Assembly: GCA_036244855.1 (NCBI GenBank)
Contig: BQKZ01000327.1
Span: 90,858-154,857, forward strand
Direction: 5' to 3'
Origin: Temnopleurus reevesii
Lineage: Eukaryota; Echinodermata; Echinoidea; Temnopleuroida; Temnopleuridae
DNA: 64,000 nt
The notes below the pieces were generated by a model that was not told the origin of the DNA, made no database searches, and saw only the letters and a list, made by a program, of their open reading frames with translations. Numbering within the stretch: the first letter of the stretch is position 1; each line of letters begins with the position of its first letter. Shown here one piece after another: positions 39,079 through 50,266 of this stretch. The position numbers were made by a program, and so were the translations under genes.

Positions 39079-39111
39079 CGGATGCCGCACGGATGCCGCA
39101 CGGATGCCGCA
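39079..39111. repeat. 11-bp tandem repeat, 3 copies
   Basis: CGGATGCCGCA three times, followed by CGGAGGTCGTGCGG. It is GC-rich inside AT-rich surroundings. CCCGCATAAA occurs just upstream (about 39054) and also at about 38719 on the other side of the family D element. Confidence 0.9.
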
Positions 39112-41481
39112 CGGAGGTCGTGCGGTATGAGGTTACGTGAAGTTCAAGGGTTAAAAAACACATCGTTATCCTAAACTAAACTAATGCGCATTGGTCGAAC
39201 GCGCAAGAAGTTGGGACGAGTGGCGAATCTGAAAGCGATTTAATATAGATCGCTTGATTGGAAACCTTATTTTTATTTTACATGAGAGAAATTGAGTTGA
39301 AATAACTTTATCATCTTATATCATGATGGAGGTGGACGTGGTTTACTTTCATTCACATTGTCATCCCTTTATTTGCCGGAATTCTAGCGAATTTACATGT
39401 TATTTTTTTCCTTTGGCTCGAATATTTTACTTTCCTCTTCATAGGTTCCATTCTTAAGTCTCTGCAACTAATTCGTTTATTCTTTTGTTCTCTCATATTT
39501 TTTTTTATAACTTTTTCTTCATATTTTGGATCACTTTTCAATTTCTCATTACAGCCTCCGTGTTATCCCCTTCTCTCTTCATATTTGTATGTACCGTATT
39601 TGACTAAACAATCAACAAAGGCATCTACAATGTTATTCATGTGCGAAAATGTTACTCATATTTCTTAAAAGAAACTAACCTTCAATCGTTCTGTCAGATT
39701 ATCCCAAACTCAAATTAAATGATGAAAGGGCTGAAAAGATGGAATCTTATTACGGTAATTGGATCCAAAACTTTCTGCAGCATTGTAAGGATAACGAGAG
39801 CTATTCTTTCCTTATTTTGTCTTGTGTCAAACGCTTTTCATCAAAACGCTTTCCCCCAATGTTATCCATCTATCTCATCTTTCGCGTCTATCTTTCGTAG
39901 ATTGTTCTATTCCCGTATTTTCAAATACCAACTCATGCATTTTGTAACGAAATGAATAGAGTATGATGGATCGAAATCAATATCATTGATTTTCAGATAC
40001 CAGATGACCACCCGTACCAAATCATTACCTGGGATTTATAGCCAGTGGGGAATCAGCCAAGGTAGCATGATCAGACAATATATAAGATTATGATATCTAT
40101 TTCGGATATCAACGGTGGTCAAACACAATCAATAAATACTCTATTGGAAATTAAAATATGTATCTTTACAAGAATGCATATCTTCATCAGAGATGAAGAA
40201 AACGAGAAACAATGATCGCTAATTTGGAAGTTACTCGCGATCGATGACGTCACAGATGCTTGCAAAATAAATCATTTCAAAAAAAAAAATCGAACAAACA
40301 AAAAAATAACCGCATCGTTGAATATTCATAACTCTTCAACAGATTATATGATTTGACCCATACATTCACAATCATATCATGTTATTCATCTGCATACTTT
40401 GAAAACACACTAAATGTCGAAATTTTCTTTTATTCCAAGAACATTTTTTTTTATACTTTGGAGACAAAGGTTAAAGCTTCAGCTATTGAAATTCATTCTC
40501 CATTTTTAAATTCCAATGTCTGCACAATCAAGAAGTTCAAGTGACGGGGTTTACTGCGGAGAAAATCCCGCGTCTTGTATTTCCCTCAAGAATTATAAAG
40601 CTCGATGTTGATTTTAAGTATAATGTTATTGTCTGCTGAATTTCAAAATTTCCATCGTCTGCATGAAAAGTATTGCGTTTCTCCCATCACTTACCCCACC
40701 CCCTTTAAAGGTTATCTCATATAATCATTGCAGAGTTGCCATCCTTGTTAAATTCGGCGCACGTACTTGAATGTGAAATTTCCATGATGCGCTATAATTG
40801 GATCATGAGTACGGATCAATTTTGCGTGTTCAGAATGAAATGTAAAAGAAAACATGTTTTTAACTTTAGGGGAAGCGACCTCTGGAATTATCGTTCTCTC
40901 ATTGAATAAGGGAAAAGCAGATGAACAAACTGTGAAAATTCCAGCGAAATCGGACAACCCGTACAAAATCTACAAATTTTCAAAATCACAGAGATATGTC
41001 GATCTTTTTTTGTGAGTTTGGAGCCTAATTATTTTTTAGCCAACTTTTTTTTTTTTTTTTTTAGAAAACGAGCTAGTATGATTCAAAAGTGCGGAACATC
41101 GGACATGCTAACCATTCAGAATATCGAGGAAGATACAAATTTAATCAAATATGAATCACCAAAATATCCGGGACCAAATATCTTGAAAGAGAAGAGGAGT
41201 ATTATGATTATCATTATCGTGCATACTCTCATGAGAAAATATTAATTGGTTCAGCAGTTCAGTAATTCATACCTTTATTTCTATTATCATACCTATTTTG
41301 TTCAGTTGGCATCTCTGTAACAACTGAAAATCGAAAAGAAAACGCAGGCTAAAGTCACTCAGAAAATGATTGACTTTGAGCTGACCAGCATTTAAATTCG
41401 TTTCTGAATTGAATTTGTCTTTGGACAATTAATGTGTATGTTGTTAAAAATTATTTCATTTGGAATCATTGTTATTGCTTG

Positions 41482-41730
41482 TTTTAGGCCGACTCACACC
41501 TTAAAGTTTTTAGCATGCATTGGCTCAGCATTTTTGACAATTGAAAACACTCACTGTACGCACACAGGCGCAGGTCATACGATGGACTGACGTTCGGCGT
41601 ACGTCCCTTGAGCGTAAGCAAAACGTTAGTCCATCGTCTATTCAGCGTATACTGTGCGCTTGGGGAGCGGTTTTTTCTTTAAAAAAACGCTGCGCTCACG
41701 CAGGCTAAAACCCAAGGGTGTGAGTCGGCC
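41482..41730. mobile_element. foldback/MITE-like element, family B copy 1
   Basis: About 249 bp. Left end AGGCCGACTCACACCTT, right end GGGTGTGAGTCGGCC. The inner region has GGACTGACGTTCGGCGTACG facing AACGTTAGTCCATCG. It is flanked on both sides by the 10-mer TTATTGCTTG (41472-41481 and 41731-41740), a convincing target-site duplication of 9-10 bp. It sits about 35 bp inside the intron after exon A. Non-autonomous: no ORF. Confidence 0.9.
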
Positions 41731-41774
41731 TTATTGCTTGTGAAATAAACAGACACAACTTTTTCATTCCTTAC

Positions 41775-42076
41775 CTCTTCACCAATCGCATCGTAGCTAA
41801 AGTTAAACTCTTGCTCCGCTCTCTCTTTCACCTCCAGTGCGAACTCCTCATACAGAGGCGTCTTCTTCTTGTGTAGTGTGAACGTCATGAGGGCTCGGTA
41901 AGCCGCCTTCGCGATCTCATCATCTTCATCACCGCGCTCCCATCCGATGTTGCCAAAGTATGAGCTGTCGAAGAGGACAATGTTGAAGAATGCATAGGAG
42001 CCATCGGTCATCCCCAGTCGGTGGGCAGCCAACATCAGTTTACGGACGGCATCTCCAGAAGCACAGATGATGACCA
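41775..42076 (-). CDS. internal exon A of NPR/receptor guanylyl cyclase-like ectodomain
   Basis: The exon is 302 nt long: it opens with the last two bases of a split codon (xTG) and then has 100 full codons. The acceptor is a T-rich tract ending AACAG just above 42076; the donor is GAG|GTAAGG just below 41775. Landmarks in order: VIICASGDAVRKLML (beta strand plus helix), GMTDGSYAFFNI, the acidic stretch WERGDEDDEIAKAAYRAL, and the helix EEFALEVKERAEQEFNFSY. These match the second lobe of the ANF-receptor (periplasmic-binding-like) domain of natriuretic peptide receptors. NFS is a potential N-glycosylation site. An uninterrupted frame runs on into intron at both ends, so the ORF is longer than the exon; the splice signals and family similarity set the borders. 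The family assignment is firm, the exact paralogue is not. A foldback element sits about 35 bp into the following intron. Confidence 0.92.
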
Positions 42077-42512
42077 CTGTTAAATTAAAAAAAGAGAGAA
42101 AATATATTTGTAAAATTTGTAAATATTTGTATGAATATATTTTATAGTCAATCAAAATACATTAATTTATACTTCATTGTTACAAAAAAAAATATACAAT
42201 AAAAAAGCACATCTATAACATGTATAAAGAGATGGCATGATTTATCACTACTCTCTAAAGAATGGAATACAATAGAGAATGGGTATATTTTCATCAACCC
42301 AAGTACAAAATAGTATAATGTAATTTCATTTTCATTTTTTTTAATTCGATGATAGATAAACTACCATGGAATAAAACACAACTTTACAATAAAGACGAAA
42401 TATTCTTACACAGCCAGGACCTCATGAAAGAACAGTGGTGTTTGAAGATAGAAATAAAAGCAAGCAAACAAACAAACAACAGTTACACGACTATAACTAT
42501 ATTTCTCTTGAG

Positions 42513-42543
42513 AATTTCACAATTTCACAATTTCACAATTTCA
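42513..42543. repeat. (AATTTCAC)n short tandem repeat
   Basis: Three full 8-bp units plus a partial fourth. Confidence 0.9.
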
Positions 42544-43937
42544 AAATTCCAGTGCACATTGATCGGAAGTAGTTTAAGCAAGACATTCATCTATAAATAC
42601 ATAACATTATCTCTTCGTTTCGACACATATGAAAAATTACGATCAAATTTGTGTTGAAATAAAACCCGGGTTGAAAATATGCATCAGGAAATGGGGAAAG
42701 CAAAGCAGGTAAAGTTACATACAATTTAAAATCCGCACTCAGGCCAAGTAAAACTTAGAGCTACTTTTGTGAAGGAGTGTGTTGACTGAAACGAACCTAA
42801 ATGGCTCGGGAGGTTTTGGCGATGTTGTTACAGAAACGGAGACGAAAACACTCCACAAAATTGAGTTACTGTTTTGACAAAGCCGTTCGAATTTTCTTTG
42901 AAAATGAAATTCAAATATTTATATTGCACAGGACGACAGATAAATCAAATCAGTTGCGAAAATGATTTCATTTTCATTTGTGGATGGAGAAAACTGATCC
43001 CCGTCCGGGGAAAATATCAATAACATATATACGTTGCTCCCATTTGCAGGAACCAAAAGGAAAAGTTTGCACAAAACCATTATTAACGCATATTTTGCTG
43101 AAACGCTTGTTTCGTATTCAGGAAAACATACTGATGGTGCACAATTTACGACACGTCGTATAGTGATCCTATCTCTTTGCCCTTGAACTATATGGTCACC
43201 GTGCACATACCAAATAGTTTCAATGCATGAAAACTATAAACTAAAGAGGGTGACATCATGTTTTGTTAATGTCTTCGACATACAATCATTTTGATGAGTG
43301 TTTTAAATCCTCACAAATGGAGATGAGATTCCCATCCCTCGACTAGACTTTCAAAATCTCATCATTAGTTTAATTACAGGAAAGGTCAGAGTATAACATC
43401 ACACGAGTGCGTTATTTTCTAATAACAATAGATGTTTCCATACCACGTGACATGTATGCAGTATATCCTGGCGCCAGAATGCTGGTATATGGTCCTTATT
43501 AATACTATCTTCGGTAGATCGCAAGAGGTCACTTTTTCCGCTTTCATTCTTCTGTTTAAGACATTAATCTAATCTCCGTATCTAAAAGGTGTGTGGAGTG
43601 TTCGACTGGTATGACTAATGCACCCCTTTTGACAACCATATACGGCCCCCGGTTTTATATTGTATTCATACCAGTAATTAATATCTGTCAATTGAATTAC
43701 GATAAAGGAACAGGTCAATGCCATACTGCAGTGCTTGCTGAACAGTGCTTTGGTTGGACCCGATGCGGATGTGGTCTTGCATTGAACATGTTGAAAATTG
43801 AAAAAAAAATATGGGAAATTTTATTTTTAAGAATTTAAAAGAGACAGAGAGATAGATAAAAGTAAAATGTTTATATTTTTTCCAATTCTAGTATTGATAA
43901 AAAGTATATATATATCAAGAACCTCACCTCTTGATGG

Positions 43938-43963
43938 CACACACACACACACACACACACACT
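43938..43963. repeat. (CA)n microsatellite
   Basis: About 12 CA units. Confidence 0.95.
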
Positions 43964-44293
43964 TACAATTTTTTACGTTGAAACAGTAAGATGACTGACA
44001 GAGGAGAAATCTAATTTATGGTAATTCACTTTTTACTGGAAGATATAATCGATTAAAATTTTTAACATTTTAAATTATAACATAATCTAAATATTGATAA
44101 ATGCTTTATATAACTTTTATTATACCAAAACAAAATCAAATTAACGGTTCTCACTGATATTAGCATCCATATTCTTATGGACACGCTTTGCTAGATCATG
44201 TAGATATTCCATACATTGATCATAATAATAAAAAAGAAAGAAAGCTCGTCATTTTAATGCGTACAACTTAATAAGATTAATATAAAGCGTTTT

Positions 44294-44418
44294 AATACAC
44301 CGCGAAGCGTGGGCCTCTGGGCGCTCAACAAAAACGTCATTACTTTCTTCAATGACATTTGATATAAGTACAATATAATACCAATCCATAGGAAAACGTC
44401 TCTCTTTATTTGTCATTA
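44294..44418 (+). repeat. direct repeat pair E, copy 1
   Basis: Begins ATACACCGCGAAGCGTGGGC, then GGGCGC(T/C)(C/A)AACAAAAACGTC, ATGACATTTGATATAA, and ends CTCTCTTTAT. Copy 2, in the same orientation, starts about 280 bp further on. Confidence 0.88.
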
Positions 44419-44567
44419 CCTTTAAAAATACTATCTTTTTTTTTTTAAATCGTTCATTTCGAACGATAATTTAAAAAAAAATCAATGTCCGTTATTTTGT
44501 CTTTACCAGTTACCATGAGAAATGATGCGTAAAAGTATAATGAGATAAAAAAAAAATAACGCCTTTA

Positions 44568-44705
44568 TACACACCGCGGAGCGTGGGCTTGTGGGCGCCA
44601 AACAAAAACGTCATTACTTTCTTAAATGACATTTGATATAATAGCTTGATATAATAACAATATAATGTCAATCTATGGGAATACATCTCTCTTTATATCT
44701 CATTA
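44568..44705 (+). repeat. direct repeat pair E, copy 2
   Basis: Begins ATACACACCGCGGAGCGTGG and follows copy 1 to CTCTCTTTATATCTCATTA, with an extra ATAGCTTGATATA insertion in the middle. Confidence 0.88.
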
Positions 44706-47397
44706 AATAAGAGCCCCTAGGATACGTCCAATCTTATCAGCTAATTCAAGCGAGATGGTCAGTTTTCCTCCTTTCAAAGAGTAGATGGGGGAAAATGACT
44801 CGTTAATCCTTGGTGTTGAGCTACCGAATTCCAATATATTCTCATTATCCCATTGCTTCCAACCAAACAACGAACGAGAAATTGATGATGAAGCTGTGTA
44901 GATGTTCGAAAATATGCTCAATAAGGCTTAAGGGAATCGCAAAATGAAAAGCGAATCATTTTCAAAGGAGGCTGATAAAGGGCAATAGAGCACGGATTAG
45001 AACACTATAATTACAAACCACTGAATCTTCTTTTGATCAAGTATGGTAAGCCTTTCCCCTTTCCCTCATTAAATGGGATCACAAAATGCGTTTACTATAA
45101 CTACAATCCAATCAAATTCGCTCCCGATTTTATTTCACGACCATACACAAAATGGAACATTTAGAAAATTATCGCTTTCTATATGAAAGTTTGGCGTATA
45201 ATTATTGCTGACAGAGAGTGAATAGTGGGAAAAATTATTGTCCAGCTTCACACCGGGTAGAAGAAATGTTACCAGCCCTAAACATTTCTAAATATTAAAA
45301 TTAGATCAAAATAATGTTTTATTTGACTGTTCATTTACTCACTTTCAAGAGTTAAAGAGGAGCAATATGAATTGACATAAACGAAACACCACGATTGCTG
45401 TATTACACAAAGAGGTATCTATTATGTCGCCTCCCTGCCTACAGAATGCACAACATCTTCAAGCGCTTTGTTCGCCAGCTTTTTATAATGGTGCATATAT
45501 GATTACACGACCTACACAGTAATTCATCTTGTAAATCCCCCGAATGATCCTAATGACATCGAACGAACGAAACTTGAAGCAGCCTCCCACTTTCCAATCG
45601 GTGACAAACCAATGTTCATAATAAAGAGAAATTCATTTATGTTGCTGTCAGACAAGATATATTGCCATCAATTCTTTATGAAATTGGAAACTTCAGGAAC
45701 AAAAGCAAGGTGTCGCTTACAATGCAATGATTGAGCACCTATTCAATCTTGTGAGAAACAGGTCTGGCCAAACCAGATGATCATGAAATTCAAAACCCAT
45801 GCCTGAGAAACGTTATTGAAAAAATATATTGCAACATAATCAAGAACAACAACATCATCGTCTTACGAAACATTCACACAATATATCTTGAGGGAGGGAA
45901 AAATACTCCAAAAATTGGCAACAAAAACGCGGATTGCACTTTAAGAGTGAAAAATGGGAGTATGAGGGGATGATAAAGCATTTTCAATAAACCTGAACAT
46001 GAAATCCCGCCCAAAATGTGTGGATCATCTTCACTGCACCAGTACAGAAGCCTTATTCACACATTTGCGTACATTGAACTCACATCTTTTAACTGTGCGC
46101 ATAAACTCGCATGGAAACGATTGGCTAACGTTAAATTCGGCTTGTCTGCGTTTGAAATGAATACGTAGCATCGTCAGCAGAGTGTCTCCTGTGTATTTAC
46201 GCGTACAGGATCCGGATGAAGATAGACATGCGCTTGGCAAACGTTGACTTCTTACGAAAATGTGCGGCTTGGGCTCTACATGAACTGATTCACGATGAAC
46301 CGCAAAACATATTAATCAAAGTATGGAAAAAAATATTCGAGAATGAGACAGACATGGATTTCTTTTTCTTTTCGCCTTTCCCTTGTTTTACCATCCACAT
46401 TCCCATCGATTGAGATTTATATGAGGAGCTCATCAGTCAAGTTCGGTCCAGAATACAACACATATTTGACTTTCTCACAGCTGTTGAGGGGGACAGTATC
46501 GGGGAGCAGACACACTACTCAACACCATAGATATATAACGACAGGGAAAAGCCACTGCATCATATCAACTGTTCCCCATGGATAGACGAAATTATTCACG
46601 GAATTATATTGTTCTGATCCTTTTAAATACCATGCATATTTTACATATTATTGACCTTACTCAAAGCAAACTGATGAAGCATCATTGGGAAACTACAGGT
46701 CATCTTTATTATCTTAAATATTATAAGTGTTTTTCAGCTCATTTTATTTCAACTTGGAATGAAGTTTAAATGACACTCATCTTCCTTAGAAAATGAAGAA
46801 AAAAAAACTTTAATTTTACATAACTATACCTGCGTATATTCTTTTGAATTGAAGGAATGTATCTGTATTTCAAGCGAATTAGATAAAATAATACTTGTCT
46901 GATCTTAGGTTGCCGAAAGATAATTAGGAAAGATAATTAATCTAAATGTGCTTTAATTGCAATACCATAGGATACCCTGTTACATTTAAAATCATCTTTG
47001 AAATAATGATATGATATTATAAACAAATACTACTAATGACACTTCTACTGCTAATGATAATAGTGGTCATTACCTATTTCTACACTGAAGGCAGCTTTTT
47101 AAAGCGCTTTAAAGATATATCTTGCGAGTCAACCGCGCTATGACAGCAAGTTAATGTCGAAAATGAATAAACGTATGACAAGGCCACCCAATTACTGTTT
47201 GGAGTATGATAAATAGATGGTTTAATCGGATGAAACTTACTATACACCAGGGGGATGACCGTTGAAAGCTTGCTGACCAATTAAAGGTGTAAAACATGTC
47301 TAACAAGAGCTCTTATTCATATGTCTCATTGGACATTGGAATATGCCCCTTGCCCGTTTCGTTTCGATATCTAGAACGTAAACAAAACCGTCTATCA

Positions 47398-47436
47398 CGC
47401 ACACACACACACACACACACACACCCACACGCACTC
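47398..47436. repeat. (CA)n microsatellite
   Basis: Run of CACACA with CCCACACGCA interruption towards its right end. Confidence 0.95.
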
Positions 47437-48016
47437 TCACGCACGCATACAAAGACACAACTTGTTAACGTTTTATTTCTGACGACAACGAAAGGTCTGT
47501 CCGAAAATATCAGACGCGCTGTCCATTTTGCTGCATACTAAATAGCGCATGTTCTTTAGGATGTATTAAATCGCCAAGGTACTTCAAGCATACATTTCAG
47601 GCCATTGAAATGCAAAGTTGGTATTTACCGGCTTTGATTTCTACTTCCCTGAAGAGTTTCCAAATAAGAAGAAAAATTGTAATGCGAAAAGCAATAAAAA
47701 GTCAATTTTCTTTGCCCTCGGCCAAAAACCACCCAGCCACCTAAATATCCGATTTTCATGTAAATCAGGTTATTACTTCATATTGCAGATCTTCGTATAT
47801 AGAATATGAGTGCAGTATTATTGGCATAATAAAGGAGCGCGGTAAAGAAAAAATCAGTAATATATAATGTACGACTATATACGATATGTTGTTGAATTTA
47901 TGGAAATGTTAAGATCCCCGAGAAGTACTCTTGAGTTCTTGTGTGTATGGACAATGTTAGATCAATGAAAATAAGTGCATTTGTAATGAAATTGTTCCTG
48001 AACAGATACGATCTTA

Positions 48017-48049
48017 CACTTTTACATCGTCTAGAACGATGTAAAAGTG
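48017..48049. repeat. perfect 14-bp hairpin followed by a T-run
   Basis: CACTTTTACATCGT, loop CTAGA, ACGATGTAAAAGTG: a perfect inverted repeat, followed at once by ATTTTTTC. Confidence 0.95.
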
Positions 48050-48284
48050 ATTTTTTCTTTTCACACACAGAAAATTATGTCCGGAAAATCGATCTTTGTA
48101 TCGATGTTCCTTCTTCAAGTGCCTTTTTATCAGCTTGTGCCAGGATGCAAACATCGATAATGGAACATTTATACATACAAAATAGTGTTTGAACTCAGAC
48201 GCCATGAGGAGATAATCTTCACGAATGGTTTTTGAGGGTTAATATGTACTTTGCTTTTTAATGTCATTATCAAAACTTCTATTA

Positions 48285-48468
48285 ACACTATATAAACTAT
48301 TTTCGAAAAATAAAGTCGAATACTATTTCAATGGTTCTTTGTAATGATGCTGCTGCTATTTAAATCGTAACCGGCTTGTCATTGTTGTGTCCGCACAGTT
48401 CTATTCACGGCGAACGGATCTATTCTCCTTCGACCGACTTTATTTTTCGAAAATAGTTTATATCGTGT
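48285..48468. mobile_element. foldback/MITE-like element, family D copy 2
   Basis: 184 bp. The left arm has ATATAAACTATTTTCGAAAA then ATAAAGTCG. The right arm has CGACTTTATTTTTCG then AAAATAGTTTATATCGTGT. These are nearly perfect arms of about 33 bp. The interior TCATTGTTGTGTCCGCACAG is the reverse complement of the block in copy 1, so the two copies are in opposite orientation. Confidence 0.92.
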
Positions 48469-48635
48469 CCATTTATATTCAATGGAATCTCATGGAATGA
48501 ACCATACCATTATTTTTATTTGACTGAAGGCATCATACTTGGAGTATCGGTTCAATTCGCCTTTCGAAATAGTTGGAATATTAATAAGAAGTCCTTGGAA
48601 AAAGAGTATCATTACGACCAAAGATGATAAACCAC

Positions 48636-48659
48636 CAAAGAGCTTTATATAGCTCTTTG
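48636..48659. repeat. 9-bp perfect hairpin
   Basis: CAAAGAGCT, loop TTATAT, AGCTCTTTG. Confidence 0.9.
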
Positions 48660-50164
48660 TAAACCACAAACATCTTTGCGATCTAGATTATCGTGAAGGA
48701 TTTCGGCTCTTTAATACCTTCTTAAAGTAGGAACCTGGGGAGAATTTCATCAAATGTGATTTAGGGTACCAGACAGGAACAAGATTCCGGCATTTAAATG
48801 GATTACAACAAAAATCCCTGCAAAAATATGTTCATGACGACCTCCCTGGTGATGTTGATAATCGTATTGCTCAACTGTGTTTAGCCTGGTTTTGAGGATG
48901 GATCAACCTTGTTACCAGCCTGTAATACGTCTAATCTCTATCGATACATCAAGCTAATGGACATCCATGGGCCTTTGAATTGGATCACAGTAGGATCGTA
49001 ATCGAAGTCTGCCTTCGGAACCAAGCGAAGGACTCAGATTTACAGCTAATAGACCTGCTAGATTCATGACGTTACAAAGTCTGAACTTCCCGTGCCACCT
49101 ATTAGAGCGTGCGTATCGCTTTGGCTCGCTTAGCTCAAGGCTCGACTCTTATGACTTCCTAAATGGATATCACCTTACGTTAGGATTTATTCCCAATATA
49201 GGGAATGGAGGCTTGTTTGTCCTGATGTTTTCTACATATCGATTCTTCTTTGGTTCACTTTCTTCCTTTTTTTGTTACAATGGCTCGAATTGAATACTCT
49301 AGCAAAAACTATATAGGTTCGACGAGATAATGGAAAGGCGGAATTAGTTTTCTCGGTGCCAGTCTGATCTACATAAGATGTGAAGTAACTCGAGTATTGA
49401 CAATCTAAGTCCCACTGACTCCTATTCGTTTATGGTTTTCAGCTGGACATAGATTTGCCTTGACTTCTTCGAAGTCCATCCATTTACACGTCAATTTTAT
49501 AATCAAGCCCACAGGCAGAAAAGAGCTGAGATATATGTCTAAACATGTTTTCTAAAAGACAGGGGCGAAATTTGGGGATGAACATTAGGGGAGAAAGGGA
49601 AAATTGGGTTGGTAATAATTGCATTCGCGTGTTTGAAATTGTAAACACGTCGTTTTATAAAAGTTGTTGATGATCTCGCGAGCAGTAATGATCCATCCTC
49701 ACGCTTTAATGAGCAAGAAGACGTCTTAGAAGGCTGGAGGGAGAAGCAACTTCTCTCTTCATGCTCTGCTGACTGTTGATATTTTCTCACCGGGAGGAGA
49801 CTTGAAGATCACACAGGTCGACGTCTCCCGGCATTACTCAAAAAGAGAGATGCGAGGGTGATGAGAAAATTGTCCTATTCCCTTGTTGGAGAAAGGAGGG
49901 AGTGATAAGGGTGTTTGATATTGCAAATATACTCAGGAGAAGGAAGAGATTAACCATATTAAGCAAACAAGCCACATTTTTTTCGTAAAAATGAAAATGG
50001 GCAGTGATGACGGGTTATAAGTAAAAGGGAAGGAGATTCTGAAAATAAAATGCAAAGAAAGAGATGAATGACGAAAAAAAGGAAAAGCTGAGAGAAAAAC
50101 AATGAGTGGCGAGAGAATGGGAAAATTAAGCTATTTGGCGAAATGAGAGTGAGATAAATAAAGA

Positions 50165-50208
50165 GAGAGTGCGATGAATATATAGAGAGAGCGAGGGGGT
50201 GGGAGGGT

Positions 50209-50251
<43 letters not shown>

Positions 50252-50266
50252 GGAGAGAGGGGGGGA
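50165..50266. repeat. GA-rich microsatellite
   Basis: GAGAGA run with GGGTGGGAGGG interruptions, ending in GGGGGG. Confidence 0.9.

Larger units (their letters stand above)
27205..41774 (-). other. large intron between exons A and B
   Basis: 14570-bp GT-AG phase-0 intron. It contains the 1.66-kb duplicated block, family C elements at 32.97 and 34.47 kb, a family D element at 38.79 kb, small tandem repeats at 37.57 and 39.08 kb, and a family B element near its 5' end. Its true length is about 1.66 kb shorter if the duplication is an assembly artefact. Between these it is AT-rich, without recognisable exons. Confidence 0.85.
24959..42076 (-). other. partial gene: natriuretic peptide receptor / receptor guanylyl cyclase-like ectodomain
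   Basis: This is the span of three minus-strand exons that join in frame into 178 residues of one extracellular ligand-binding domain. Exon order is 42076-41775, 27204-27066, 25053-24959, with introns of 14570 and 2012 bp. Phases match at both internal junctions (0/0, then 1/2), and every border is GT-AG with a pyrimidine-rich acceptor. The protein resembles the C-terminal half of the natriuretic peptide receptor (NPR) ectodomain, which binds a peptide at the cell surface. In cyclase-bearing members it drives cGMP synthesis by a cytoplasmic catalytic domain. The window shows no membrane span, kinase-homology or cyclase exons, so a cyclase receptor and a clearance-type receptor (NPR-C-like) cannot be told apart. 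Five N-glycosylation sequons are visible (NFS, NET, NRT, NIS, NGT), fitting an extracellular domain. Confidence 0.88.
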
